Origin: Pseudomonas sp. WS 5079
GTDB lineage: Bacteria; Pseudomonadota; Gammaproteobacteria; Pseudomonadales; Pseudomonadaceae
Assembly: GCF_012985465.1 (NCBI RefSeq)
Contig: NZ_JAAQWN010000007.1
Span: 248,001-312,000 of the forward strand
Length of the DNA: 64,000 nucleotides
Direction of reading: 5' to 3'
The notes under the pieces were generated by a model that was not told the DNA's origin, made no database searches, and was given only the letters and a program-made list of their open reading frames with translations. This document shows positions 7,822 through 16,574 of the stretch, in pieces (position 1 is the first letter of the stretch; each line of letters begins with the position of its first letter). Position numbers and translations under genes: made by a program.

Positions 7822-9261
7822 ATGGATTTCTTCGGCCCGCACTTGCTTGGTTACTTCATCGCCACCCTGCATTTTCTCGGCTCGCTGGCCGCCCTGCACG
7901 CGGTGCTGACCGTACGTACCGCCCAAGGCTCGATTGCCTGGGCGCTGTCGCTGATGTTCATGCCGTACCTGACCCTGATCCCCTACCTGATCTTTGGCCG
8001 CAGCAGCTTCGATGCCTATATCCAGGCGCGCCGCCAGGCCAACCAGGAAATGCACAAGGCCATCACCGAGTTGAACTGGCGCCCCTGGGTCGAAGAAGCC
8101 CTGGCCGCACGCAACTCCCACGCCTACGCCTCCCTGCGCGCCATGCCCAAGCTGGGGCGCATGCCGTGCCTGGCCAATAACCAGGTGCGTTTGCTGGTCA
8201 ATGGCGACGCCACCTTCAGCGCCATCTTCGACGCCATCCGCGCCGCCAAGACGGCTGTGCTGGTGCAGTTTTTCATCATTCATGACGACGAACTCGGCCG
8301 CCAGTTGCACAACCTGCTCAAGGCCAAGGCCGCCGAGGGCGTGGCCATCTACGTGCTGTATGACCGCATCGGTAGCCACTCCCTGCCCCACCGCTATGTG
8401 CAATCGCTGCGCGACGCCGGGGTGCAGATCAAGGCGTTTGCCACCCGCAGCGGCTGGCTCAATCGTTTCCAGGTAAATTTCCGCAACCACCGCAAGATCG
8501 TCGTGGTCGATGGCCTGAGCGGGTTTGTCGGTGGGCATAACGTCGGCGACGAATACATGGGCAAGAAACCGCCGCTGGCGCCCTGGCGCGACACCCATGT
8601 GCAAGTCAGCGGCCCGGTGGTGGCCTGCCTGCAGGAGTCGTTTGCCGAAGACTGGTTCTGGGCCGCGCGCGAACTGCCGCCGCTGATCCTGCCCGATACC
8701 TACGCCGACGACGGCGTGCTCTGCCAATTGCTGGCCAGCGGTCCGGCGGACCCCTATGAGACCTGCTCGCTGTTTTTCGTCGAAGCCATTCATGCGGCAA
8801 CTGAGCGAGTGTGGATCACCAGCCCTTACTTCATCCCCGATGAGGCAGTATTCGCCGCGTTGCGCCTGGCGGTGTTGCGTGGCGTGGACGTACGCCTGCT
8901 GCTGCCGTCACGCCCCGACCACCGCATTGTCTACGCCGCATCCAGCCTGTACGCGATTGAAGCGGTGCGGGCCGGGGTTCGGGTATTCCGCTACAAGCCG
9001 GGTTTCCTGCATCAGAAAGTGGTGTTGGTAGACCGCGAAATCAGCGCCATCGGCAGTGCGAACCTGGACAACCGTTCGTTCCGCCTCAACTTTGAAGTGA
9101 TGTTGCTGACGGTCGATAAAACCTTCGCCAGCGAAGTGGAACACATGCTGCTGGACGACTTCGCCCAGGCCCACGAAACCAGCCAGGAAGAAAGCCAACA
9201 GACCCGCCGCCTGCAGCAACTGGGCATGCGGGTGGCGCGGTTGATTTCCCCGATCCTATAG
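7822..9261 (+). CDS. cls: Cardiolipin synthase (PLD superfamily)
   Basis: 479 residues starting MDFFGPHLLGYF. Two N-terminal membrane segments (about 8-30 and 38-58) precede two phospholipase D HKD motifs: NHRKIVVVDG near residue 220 with GGHNVGDEY after it, and HQKVVLVD near residue 397 with GSANLDNRS after it. It condenses phosphatidylglycerol into cardiolipin at the inner membrane. The sequence AGGAG lies just before an ATG at 7813 and 11 bp before this one; 7822 is chosen from the conserved N terminus and typical 479-residue length. A start at 7747 would add residues unlike the family. Confidence 0.92.
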   Translation: MDFFGPHLLGYFIATLHFLGSLAALHAVLTVRTAQGSIAWALSLMFMPYLTLIPYLIFGRSSFDAYIQARRQANQEMHKAITELNWRPWVEEALAARNSHAYASLRAMPKLGRMPCLANNQVRLLVNGDATFSAIFDAIRAAKTAVLVQFFIIHDDELGRQLHNLLKAKAAEGVAIYVLYDRIGSHSLPHRYVQSLRDAGVQIKAFATRSGWLNRFQVNFRNHRKIVVVDGLSGFVGGHNVGDEYMGKKPPLAPWRDTHVQVSGPVVACLQESFAEDWFWAARELPPLILPDTYADDGVLCQLLASGPADPYETCSLFFVEAIHAATERVWITSPYFIPDEAVFAALRLAVLRGVDVRLLLPSRPDHRIVYAASSLYAIEAVRAGVRVFRYKPGFLHQKVVLVDREISAIGSANLDNRSFRLNFEVMLLTVDKTFASEVEHMLLDDFAQAHETSQEESQQTRRLQQLGMRVARLISPIL

Positions 9262-9275
9262 ACCAACGCAGAACC

Positions 9276-9370
9276 AATGTGGGAGCGGGCTTGCTCGCGA
9301 AAGCAGTGGGTCAGTCAACATCAATATTTGCTGGGCCGACGTCTTCGCGGGCAAGCCCGCTCCCACATTT
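9276..9370. repeat. Inverted pair of Pseudomonas REP elements
   Basis: Two inverted copies of a roughly 26-base sequence: AATGTGGGAGCGGGCTTGCT at 9276 and its complement ending CAAGCCCGCTCCCACATTT at 9370, with about 42 bases between them. This is the typical P. fluorescens-group intergenic REP doublet and can fold into a long cruciform between convergent cls and cfa. Confidence 0.88.
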
Positions 9371-9416
9371 GATCTTCACTGCTTTGAGCATTGCGTTCGC
9401 TTAACTGATCGGCATT

Positions 9417-9441
9417 AGAGCAAGCCCGCTCCCACATTTAG
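9417..9441. repeat. Additional partial REP copy
   Basis: GAGCAAGCCCGCTCCCACATT repeats the right arm of the upstream doublet without a partner, 46 bases further on. It lies just downstream of the cfa stop. Confidence 0.7.
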
Positions 9442-9462
9442 TATTGCAGCGTAGCCAAGACC

Positions 9463-10647
9463 TCAGCGATAGAGATCTTCCCGCGTCCACGGCAACTCAT
9501 GGCTGCCATCGGCATGGGGCTTGACCGCCAGGATCTGATGCAGGTTGATCCACCCGCGGGCAAACGCATACGCACATCCTGCCAGGTACAGGCGCCAGAT
9601 ACGCAGTGCCTGGGGCGGGACCATTTTCGCCGCCGCTTCCAGGTTGTCTTCCAGGCGTTCGCTCCAATGGTCCAGGGTGCGTGCGTAATGCAGGCGCAGG
9701 CTTTCCACGTCGACCACTTCCAGGCCGACTTCGCTGATCTCGGCGCTGATCATCACCAGGTGCGGCAGCTCGCCATTGGGGAATACGTAGCGCTCGATAA
9801 AGTCCCCCGCGCCACGTCCCACCGGGCGGCCATCGGTATGTTTGGCGGTGATGCCATGGTTGAGCACCAGGCCTCCTTCGCGCACGGCGCCGAACAGGGT
9901 CTGGCAGTACTGCGCCAGGTTGGCGTGGCCAACATGTTCGAACATGCCGACGCTGACCACTTTATCGAACCGCCCGTCCTGGGGCAGGTCGCGATAGTCG
10001 AGCAACGCCAGTTCCACTTGGTCTTCCAGGCCCTCGGCGAGCACGCGTTCCCTGGCCAATGCCAGTTGTTCCTTGCTCAGGGTGATGCCGAACACCTTGA
10101 CCCCGAATTCGCGCGCCGCGTAACGCGCCAGCCCGCCCCAGCCGCAACCGACGTCCAGCAGATACTCCCCAGGCTGCAGGCGCAACTTGCGGCACAGGTG
10201 GCGGAATTTGTCTTGCTGGGCCTGGTCGAGGGATTCGCTGCCGGTCTCGAAGTAACCGCAGGAGTAGGCCATGTCACGGTCCAGCCAGAGCTGGTAGAAC
10301 TCGTTCGACAGGTCGTAGTGGTAGGAAATCGCGGCGGCATCCGTAGCCTTGTCGTGGATCGAGCGCACCGGTCCGGCGTGCTCATCTTCATCCACCAGGG
10401 CGTGGCTCAGCTCATCACACACCCGGATCACATCGCTGATGGAGCCTTCCAGCTCCAGTTTGCCTTCGACGAAGGCAGCGCCCAGGGAATCGAGCGTAGG
10501 ATGGGTCAGTTGCGTCACCATCACCGGGTCCTTGACCACGATCGTAACGCTGGGCTCCGGGCCCAGGTTGAACTCATGGCCATCCCAGAGTCGCAGACGC
10601 AGCGGTAGCTGAAGATTCCGTAAGGCCGGTGGAAGTTGCGCGAGCAT
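9463..10647 (-). CDS. cfa: Cyclopropane-fatty-acyl-phospholipid synthase
   Basis: 394 residues starting MLAQLPPALRNLQ, with a strong purine-rich ribosome site (GGGGGGA) 7-8 bases upstream. It transfers a methylene from S-adenosylmethionine to the double bond of membrane phospholipid acyl chains. The SAM site LLDVGCGWGGLARY lies near residue 165, with the family's N-terminal lipid-binding region before it and GMFEHVGHAN after it. Part of a membrane-lipid gene neighbourhood (cls, ynb-like operon), but separately transcribed. A start 15 codons upstream lacks a ribosome site. Confidence 0.92.
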   Translation of the reverse strand: MLAQLPPALRNLQLPLRLRLWDGHEFNLGPEPSVTIVVKDPVMVTQLTHPTLDSLGAAFVEGKLELEGSISDVIRVCDELSHALVDEDEHAGPVRSIHDKATDAAAISYHYDLSNEFYQLWLDRDMAYSCGYFETGSESLDQAQQDKFRHLCRKLRLQPGEYLLDVGCGWGGLARYAAREFGVKVFGITLSKEQLALARERVLAEGLEDQVELALLDYRDLPQDGRFDKVVSVGMFEHVGHANLAQYCQTLFGAVREGGLVLNHGITAKHTDGRPVGRGAGDFIERYVFPNGELPHLVMISAEISEVGLEVVDVESLRLHYARTLDHWSERLEDNLEAAAKMVPPQALRIWRLYLAGCAYAFARGWINLHQILAVKPHADGSHELPWTREDLYR

Positions 10648-10732
10648 GAGTAGTCCCCCCTGTTTCAGACGTCTGGAATGAGGGTAGACCATCCACGAAA
10701 AAGTAGCTGGCTATCGATTCAATAGCCGCCTT

Positions 10733-11515
10733 CTATGGTGCCCGACGTTGCAGCAAACCGTCCTCAACCCACTGTTTCAACCACGTGACAGCTTGTAGCG
10801 GCGCGCCCTCTTGATAAGTGACTGCCAATTCGGCGCACAGTTCTGAAAAACTCCAACCGCCGTCGGCCATCCCGGCCAGGGCATAAGCCTCGGCGGGCTC
10901 CAGGCTACGGAAGCGGCACACCTGCTGGTCACGCCAGATCAGGCACACCTGGGCCAACGACAACGGCTGGCTGCCGGGAAACGTCGCCTGTGCCTTGACC
11001 CCGCGCCAGATCTCCAGGCTGTTGAAGCGACACAACACTTGCTGTACCGCCGGCACCCACTCGACCTGCAACACCGGCCAATCTTCAGGCGCCAGTTGCG
11101 CCATGTCGTGCAGGCTCAGGGGTTGGCCGGGGGACGCATCAAACGCCAGGGTAAAGGCCCATTCCAGGCACGCCAGCTCTGCCAGCGGCGCGCTTTGTTC
11201 GGCGACCAGATGCTCGCCGATAAAGCCTGCAAACCGTTGCCCCAACCAGCGCAAGCTGAAATGCGCCGATGGATATCGCTGCACATAGGCCGCTACCAGC
11301 CCGGCAAACTCCTCATCCCCCAGCCAGTGCCACACAGCCGGGAAATCCCCCTGCATCACTTCCAGTAAACGGGCCCGATAGGCGTGGTGATAGATCGCCA
11401 GGCCCGTGTCGACATCCAGGGTCGGGCCACCGATCAAGGTGCTGGCAAAGCCGCTGGCGTCGGTGTCTGCCAATAGATGCCGTTCAAATGCCAGTTGCCA
11501 ATCGATCAAGCGCAT
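10733..11515 (-). CDS. HvfC/BufC-type RiPP maturation partner (DUF2063)
   Basis: 260 residues. The N-terminal half is the helical DUF2063 (putative DNA-binding) domain with IYHHAYRARLLEVMQGDFPAVW near residues 41-62; the C-terminal half is a PqqD/RRE-like winged-helix region. In bufferin and related systems this protein partners the DUF692 enzyme and presents the precursor peptide. It overlaps the upstream maturase by 10 bp, so the two are coupled. No DoxX-like gene follows, unlike many such operons; the next gene (cfa) is 85 bp away with its own ribosome site. Confidence 0.85.
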   Translation of the reverse strand: MRLIDWQLAFERHLLADTDASGFASTLIGGPTLDVDTGLAIYHHAYRARLLEVMQGDFPAVWHWLGDEEFAGLVAAYVQRYPSAHFSLRWLGQRFAGFIGEHLVAEQSAPLAELACLEWAFTLAFDASPGQPLSLHDMAQLAPEDWPVLQVEWVPAVQQVLCRFNSLEIWRGVKAQATFPGSQPLSLAQVCLIWRDQQVCRFRSLEPAEAYALAGMADGGWSFSELCAELAVTYQEGAPLQAVTWLKQWVEDGLLQRRAP

Positions 11516-12351
11516 AGCGACCTCCGGGCCAGGGCGCCAGCCCCCAGCTCACGGGCCTTGCCCAGTTCGTCGAGCAACTCGGCAAACGGCGGGAAATGGT
11601 CATCGCGCTCCAACAACGTCGCCACCGGCCCCAGGTGTTCCAGGGTCTGTTGAAACAGCTGCCACACCGGATCGCATACCGGGTGGTCATGGGTATCGAC
11701 CACGTAGTCGCCGTAGTCCATATGCCCGGCCAAATGCAGTTGGCGGATGCTGTGCGGCGGCAGGTTGCGGATAAAGGTCCAGGCATCGAAGCCATGATTG
11801 CGCGAGCTGACATACACGTTATTCACGTCCAACAGCAGCTCGCAACCACTGAGGTGGCTCAAGGCGCTGAGAAACTCCCACTCGGTAAACTCATCGGCCT
11901 TTGAGCGCACATAGCTGGAGACATTTTCCAGCACCAGCGGCCGCTGCAGCACCTCCTGCACCTGCCGCACGCGGGTAGCAACGTGGTAGAGGCTTTCTTC
12001 GGTGTAGGGCAGCGGCAACAAGTCATGCAACTGATGGGCGTTGCCCCGGCTCCAACACAGGTGATCGGACACCCACGCCGGCTTGACCCGGTCGGCCAAT
12101 TGCTTGAGTTGCGTGAGGTAGTCCCTATCGAGGGCATGGGGCCCGCCGATGGACAGGGACACGCCATGCATCACCAGCGGATAGCGCTCGGCGATGGCGT
12201 CCAGGTAGTACAGGGCTTTGCCGCCCTGGACCAGATAATTCTCGGAGACGATTTCGAACCAGTCCACCGCCGGCGACTGCTCGATAATCTGCTGATAGTA
12301 AGTGCTGCGTAGTCCCAGGCCGTAGCCCAGGCAAGGAACCGATGCCGACAT
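11506..12351 (-). CDS. MNIO-family RiPP maturase (DUF692, HvfB/BufB-type)
   Basis: 281 residues starting MSASVPCLGYGLGLRSTYY. DUF692 enzymes are multinuclear non-heme iron oxidases with a TIM-barrel fold that modify Cys in ribosomal peptides, forming thiooxazoles in bufferins. Metal-ligand stretches visible in order: MHGVSLSIGG near residue 70, WVSDHLCWS near 100, LENVSSYV near 147, LDVNNVYVSSRNHGFDAW near 180, LHLAGHMDYGD near 210 and DTHDHPVCD near 224. The substrate is most likely the Cys-rich peptide encoded 60 bp upstream. A start 12 codons earlier is possible but lacks support. Confidence 0.92.
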   Translation of the reverse strand: MSASVPCLGYGLGLRSTYYQQIIEQSPAVDWFEIVSENYLVQGGKALYYLDAIAERYPLVMHGVSLSIGGPHALDRDYLTQLKQLADRVKPAWVSDHLCWSRGNAHQLHDLLPLPYTEESLYHVATRVRQVQEVLQRPLVLENVSSYVRSKADEFTEWEFLSALSHLSGCELLLDVNNVYVSSRNHGFDAWTFIRNLPPHSIRQLHLAGHMDYGDYVVDTHDHPVCDPVWQLFQQTLEHLGPVATLLERDDHFPPFAELLDELGKARELGAGALARRSLCA

Positions 12352-12413
12352 GACGAACTCCTGGAAAGTGTCCGCAGCGACGTGCACACCGCTGCGGGAT
12401 CACGTATTCGCGG

Positions 12414-12668
12414 TTATTCGCCGACTTTGCCGCCAGCTGCATCACAAGCAGCCTTGGTCATGGCCTTGAAACCATGGCCCTTGCAGACAGCCTGGCCTTT
12501 ACAGGCGTTTTCAGCGGTCTTGCAATCGTTCATGCCTTTGCAGGAGGTCACGCCATAGCAGTGCACATTCGCTTCATCGGCGGCTTGTGCCTGGGTCGCG
12601 ACACCGGCAAACAGCGTGGCGGCAGCGATGGCCAGGGCAGCACCGGAAACAGCGTTCTTGAAGTTCAT
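12414..12668 (-). CDS. Bufferin-type precursor peptide (DUF2282, BufA1-like)
   Basis: 84 residues: signal peptide (about residues 1-29, ending AQA) then a roughly 55-residue core with six Cys in the pattern HCYG, SCKG, DCKT, ACKG, VCKG and ACDA, rich in Lys, Gly and Ala. This is the DUF2282 pattern of periplasmic bufferins, which after Cys oxidation bind copper or other metals. Start at MNFKNAV is supported by GAGGA 8-10 bases upstream; an ATG five codons earlier is not. It heads the three-gene operon precursor-maturase-partner. Exact modified Cys and metal are unknown. Confidence 0.88.
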   Translation of the reverse strand: MNFKNAVSGAALAIAAATLFAGVATQAQAADEANVHCYGVTSCKGMNDCKTAENACKGQAVCKGHGFKAMTKAACDAAGGKVGE

Positions 12669-12731
12669 TGTGGTATTCCTCATGGGTCTGTAGGGGGTCG
12701 GCTAAACGGTTTGTTCAGTCCCGACACAGCA

Positions 12732-12760
12732 CTAGAGTGAGGTGCCGGAGGGGCGTTACA
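12732..12760 (-). promoter_or_regulatory. Possible ECF-type promoter of the bufferin-type operon
   Basis: Reading leftwards, TGTAACG (12760-12754) is followed after 16 bases by CTCTAG (12737-12732), about 65 bp before the precursor start. A GTAAC -35 element is common in ECF-sigma promoters that drive such operons. The -10 assignment is a guess and no sigma factor gene is adjacent. Confidence 0.25.
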
Positions 12761-12884
12761 GCGCTGTGAAAATTTTCCTGGTTTCCTGAATCCATGTAGG
12801 AGCCATCACTAGTGCGCACCGCGATTTATCGTCACACTCGCAGCAGCTTTTTCGCGGGATCACGGACAAGGAAGCGTCACTCTC

Positions 12885-13508
12885 ATGATTTCGATCTATC
12901 AGCTCAAACCGCGCTTTCAGAACCTGCTGCGGCCCCTGGTGCAGCGCCTGTATGACAACGGCACCACCGCCAACCAGATCACCGTGCTGGCGGGCATCGT
13001 GTCGCTGCTGGTGGGCCTGCTGATCGCCGGTTTCGCCCAGCACGCCTGGGTGTTCGCATTGATCCCGCTGTGGATGATCCTGCGCATGGCCCTCAATGCC
13101 ATCGACGGCATGCTCGCCCGGGAATTCGGCCAACAGTCACGCCTGGGCGCCTACCTCAATGAACTGTGCGATGTGATCGCCGACAGCGCGCTGATCCTGC
13201 CGTTTGCGCTGATCCCCGGGGTCGGCCTGGCGCCGGTGTTGCTGGTGACACTGCTGGCGGTGTTCAGCGAGTACGCCGGTGTGCTCGGGCCGATGGTCGG
13301 CGCATCGCGACGCTATGACGGGCCCATGGGCAAGAGTGATCGGGCGTTCGTCCTCGGCGTACTGGCCACTGGCGTGGCCCTGGGCTGGCTCGGTGCCGGC
13401 TGGGTCGACGGGGTGATGTGGCTGGTGGCGGCCTTGCTCGCCTACACCCTGGTCAACCGTGTACGCCAGGGCCTCAAAGAACAACCAGACATCCCTCCGA
13501 CGGCATAA
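12885..13508 (+). CDS. ynbA: CDP-alcohol phosphatidyltransferase, YnbA-like
   Basis: 207-residue integral membrane protein with about six hydrophobic segments. The CDP-alcohol phosphotransferase signature normally reads D-x2-DG-x2-AR-x8-G-x3-D-x3-D; here it is NAIDGMLAREF...LGAYLNELCD, with Asn replacing the first and third Asp. E. coli YnbA has, from memory, the same substitutions, so this is a subfamily trait. It would join a CDP-diacylglycerol-type donor to an unknown alcohol. First gene of a six-gene operon that also encodes a CDP-DAG synthase and an acyltransferase. Product lipid unknown. Confidence 0.82.
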   Translation: MISIYQLKPRFQNLLRPLVQRLYDNGTTANQITVLAGIVSLLVGLLIAGFAQHAWVFALIPLWMILRMALNAIDGMLAREFGQQSRLGAYLNELCDVIADSALILPFALIPGVGLAPVLLVTLLAVFSEYAGVLGPMVGASRRYDGPMGKSDRAFVLGVLATGVALGWLGAGWVDGVMWLVAALLAYTLVNRVRQGLKEQPDIPPTA

Positions 13509-13518
13509 GGATCTTGCG

Positions 13519-15273
13519 ATGCGCGAACAGCAACAGCACACCTTCAGCACCCACGACGGCGTAGCGCTTTTTTATCGGCATTGGCCCGCGACCAGCGCCG
13601 CCGGGCCCGAGCCACGCCAGGCGATCCTGCTGTTCCATCGAGGCCACGAGCATTCGGGGCGCATTGCGCACCTGGTGGATGAACTGGACCTGCCGCACTT
13701 CGATTTCTTCGCCTGGGACGCCCGTGGCCACGGCCAGTCCCCCGGCGAGCGTGGCGACAGCCCGAGCTTTGCCACCAGCGCGCGGGACGTGCAGACCTTC
13801 TGCGACCATATCGGCGCCACCTATGGCATCGAGGCAGAAAACCTCGCGGTCATCGCCCAGAGCGTCGGCGCGGTGATTGCCGCCACCTGGGTCCACGACT
13901 ACGCGCCGAACATCCGCGGCCTGGTGCTCGCCTCCCCGGCGTTCAAGGTCAAGCTCTACGTGCCCTTCGCCCGCCCGGGCCTGGAGTTGATGCGGCGCTT
14001 TCGCGGCAACTTTTTCGTCAACAGCTACGTCAAGGCCAAGTTCCTCAGCCATGACCCAGAGCGCGTTGCGTCCTACGACACTGACCCACTGATCACCAAG
14101 GCGATCTCGGTGAATGTGCTGCTGGGCCTGTACGAAGCGGCCGACCGTGTGGTCGCCGATGCCCAGGCGATCCAGGTGCCGACCCAGCTGTTGATCTCCG
14201 GCTCGGACTTCGTGGTGCATCGCAAACCCCAGCAACAGTTCTTCGAGCGCCTTGGCAGCCTGAAAAAGGAACTGCACATCCTGCCCGGCTTTTTCCACGA
14301 CACCCTCGGCGAACGGGACCGCGCCGTGGCACTGGCCAGCGCCAGGCGTTTTATCCTGCAAAACTTTGCCCACCCGCTGGACCGCGCCAGCCTGCTGGAC
14401 GCCGACAAGATCGGCGCGACCTGCGCCGAATCCGAATCCCTCGCCGCGCCGCTGCCGCGCAACTCCCTGCGTGACCTGTACTGGCGCATGACCCGCGCCA
14501 GCATGGGCCTGGGCCGCAAGTTGTCCGAGGGGGTGAAGCTGGGCTTCGACACCGGTTTCGACTCGGGCAGCACCCTGGACTACGTGTACCGCAACACCCC
14601 CACCGGCAAAGGCGCGCTGGGGCGGATGATCGACACCAACTACCTGAACTCCATCGGCTGGCGCGGGATCCGCCAGCGCAAACTGCACGTTGAAGAGTTG
14701 CTGCGCCTGGCCATGGCCAAGCTGCGCGACGACGGGCGCGAGGTGCGCATCGTCGACATCGCCGCTGGGCACGGTCGGTACATTCTGGAAGCCTTGCAGG
14801 GCGTTTCTCCACTGCCCGAATCGATCCTGTTGCGCGACTACAGCGATATCAACGTGCGCGACGGTGGCGCGCTGATTCGCGAGAAAGGCCTGGGGGATAT
14901 TGCGCAGTTCGTCAAAGGCGATGCCTTCGACCGGGCCGACCTCGCAGCGCTGGCGCCCACGCCGACGCTGGCGGTGGTGTCCGGGCTGTATGAGCTGTTT
15001 GCCGATAACGCCATGGTCGGCGGCTCCCTCGCCGGCCTGGCCGAAGCCGTGGAGCCCGGGGGCTACCTGGTGTACACCGGCCAACCGTGGCACCCGCAAC
15101 TGGAACTGATCGCCCGTGCCCTGACCAGCCATCGCCAGGGCCAGGCCTGGGTGATGCGCCGTCGCAGCCAGGCAGAGATGGATCAACTGGTGGCAGCGGC
15201 AGGCTTTCGCAAGATCACCCATCGTGTGGATGAATGGGGCATCTTCAGCGTGTCGCTGGCGCAGAAGATCTGA
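13519..15273 (+). CDS. ynbC: Alpha/beta hydrolase-methyltransferase fusion, YnbC-like
   Basis: 584 residues starting MREQQQHTFST, with AAGGA 10 bases upstream. Residues 1-300: serine hydrolase fold, nucleophile elbow IAQSVGAV near residue 117 (AxSxG rather than GxSxG), Asp in LISGSDFV near 235, His in GFFHDTLGE near 263, resembling monoglyceride lipase-type hydrolases. Residues about 330-580: class I SAM methyltransferase with VRIVDIAAGHGRYIL near residue 414. Fused enzymes of this layout match E. coli YnbC. A lipid deacylation/methylation role is inferred from the neighbours. 10 bp after the ynbA-like gene. Confidence 0.82.
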   Translation: MREQQQHTFSTHDGVALFYRHWPATSAAGPEPRQAILLFHRGHEHSGRIAHLVDELDLPHFDFFAWDARGHGQSPGERGDSPSFATSARDVQTFCDHIGATYGIEAENLAVIAQSVGAVIAATWVHDYAPNIRGLVLASPAFKVKLYVPFARPGLELMRRFRGNFFVNSYVKAKFLSHDPERVASYDTDPLITKAISVNVLLGLYEAADRVVADAQAIQVPTQLLISGSDFVVHRKPQQQFFERLGSLKKELHILPGFFHDTLGERDRAVALASARRFILQNFAHPLDRASLLDADKIGATCAESESLAAPLPRNSLRDLYWRMTRASMGLGRKLSEGVKLGFDTGFDSGSTLDYVYRNTPTGKGALGRMIDTNYLNSIGWRGIRQRKLHVEELLRLAMAKLRDDGREVRIVDIAAGHGRYILEALQGVSPLPESILLRDYSDINVRDGGALIREKGLGDIAQFVKGDAFDRADLAALAPTPTLAVVSGLYELFADNAMVGGSLAGLAEAVEPGGYLVYTGQPWHPQLELIARALTSHRQGQAWVMRRRSQAEMDQLVAAAGFRKITHRVDEWGIFSVSLAQKI

Positions 15274-15275
15274 CC

Positions 15276-16574
15276 ATGCGCGAACCGGGCCTCTTCAAAC
15301 CAGCGTTGCTGTGGCTGCTGCTTCTGGCGCCGCTGTTTTTCAGCACCTACGGCTTTGCCACCTGGGTCACCAGCCAGCGCAGCGATGTCGGCACCCTGGT
15401 GTTCGGCTGGGAAACCCATATGCCGTTCTGGGCCTGGACCATCGTGCCCTACTGGTCGATCGACCTGCTCTACGGCTTCTCCCTGTTGCTGCCCAACAGT
15501 CACCATGAGCTCAAGCAACATGCCCTGCGCCTGCTCAGTGCCCAAGTGATTGCCGTGAGCTGCTTCCTGCTCTGGCCGTTGCGGTTCACCTTTGAGCGTC
15601 CTGAAATGGACGGCGTGTTCGGCTGGCTGTTCGCAGTGCTGGCGGGGTTCGACAAACCGTTCAACCAGGCGCCGTCGCTGCATATCGCTTTGCTGGTGAT
15701 CCTGTGGGTCATGTACCAGCGGCATAGCCAAGGCCTGTGGCGCTGGCTGGTGCATGGCTGGTTCGCTTTGATTGGTGTTTCGGTGCTGACCACGTACCAA
15801 CATCACTTTATCGACTTACCCACAGGCGCCCTGGCCGGCTGGCTGTGCGTGTGGCTCTGGCCGGTGGATCATCCAAGCCCGCTGTTGCATGCGCGCCTGG
15901 CCAAAGACCCGAAACGCTGGCGCCTGGGTTTACGTTACGCCACGGGCGCCATGGTGCTGGCGATAGCGGCCTTTACCGGGGGCGGCGCCTGGTTATGGCT
16001 GCTGTGGCCTGCCGTCGCGGTGTTGCTGGTGGCGCTCAATTACTGGCTGCTGGGCGCCGCAGGCTTTCAGAAACGCGCCGATGGCCGCCTCAGCCCTGCA
16101 GCACGCTGGCTGTATGCGCCTTACCTCGCGGCGGCGTGGCTCAACTCGCGGCTGTGGACGCGCAAGCATCCACAGCCTGACCGGGTTGTGGATAACGTGT
16201 GGTTGGGGCGAATTCCGACGCCAGCACAGCTGAGTTCATTCAATGCGGTGGTCGATCTGTGTGCCGAGTTGCCTGTTTATCCACAAGGCCGCGCTTACCA
16301 TGCCCTGCCCGTCCTCGACCTGACTGCCCCCACACCGGCACAGTGCCTGGAGGCGGCCCAAGCCATTGAGCGCTTGCGCGAACACGGGCCGTTGCTGGTG
16401 TGCTGCGCCCTCGGCTACTCGCGCAGTGCCAGCGCCGTGGCGGCATGGCTGCTGCACAGCGGGCGGGCGAGCACGGTAGACGAGGCACTGGCTATTATTC
16501 GTACAGCACGGCCGGATGTGGTCCTGCACGCCAATCACCGTCAAGCCTTGGGAGCACTGCCTTATGCCCGCTGA
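15276..16574 (+). CDS. ynbD: PAP2-dual-specificity phosphatase fusion, YnbD-like
   Basis: 432 residues starting MREPGLFKPALL, 2 bp after the previous stop. The N-terminal 280 residues are a multi-span PAP2_3 lipid phosphatase/phosphotransferase domain, with NQAPSLHIALLVIL near residue 130 and YQHHFIDLPTGALAGW near 175 as the active-site motifs. The C-terminal part is a dual-specificity phosphatase with the CX5R loop CCALGYSRSAS near residue 376. The combination matches E. coli YnbD. It may dephosphorylate a lipid headgroup such as a phosphatidyl-alcohol phosphate made by the YnbA-like enzyme. Two DnaA-box 9-mers lie inside the gene. Confidence 0.82.
   Translation: MREPGLFKPALLWLLLLAPLFFSTYGFATWVTSQRSDVGTLVFGWETHMPFWAWTIVPYWSIDLLYGFSLLLPNSHHELKQHALRLLSAQVIAVSCFLLWPLRFTFERPEMDGVFGWLFAVLAGFDKPFNQAPSLHIALLVILWVMYQRHSQGLWRWLVHGWFALIGVSVLTTYQHHFIDLPTGALAGWLCVWLWPVDHPSPLLHARLAKDPKRWRLGLRYATGAMVLAIAAFTGGGAWLWLLWPAVAVLLVALNYWLLGAAGFQKRADGRLSPAARWLYAPYLAAAWLNSRLWTRKHPQPDRVVDNVWLGRIPTPAQLSSFNAVVDLCAELPVYPQGRAYHALPVLDLTAPTPAQCLEAAQAIERLREHGPLLVCCALGYSRSASAVAAWLLHSGRASTVDEALAIIRTARPDVVLHANHRQALGALPYAR

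Noticed and set aside
13474..15222. 582-codon open frame antisense to the YnbC-like gene
   Set aside because: Shadow frame produced by high-GC codon bias; Gln/Ala/Gly/Val-rich composition, no ribosome site or domain.
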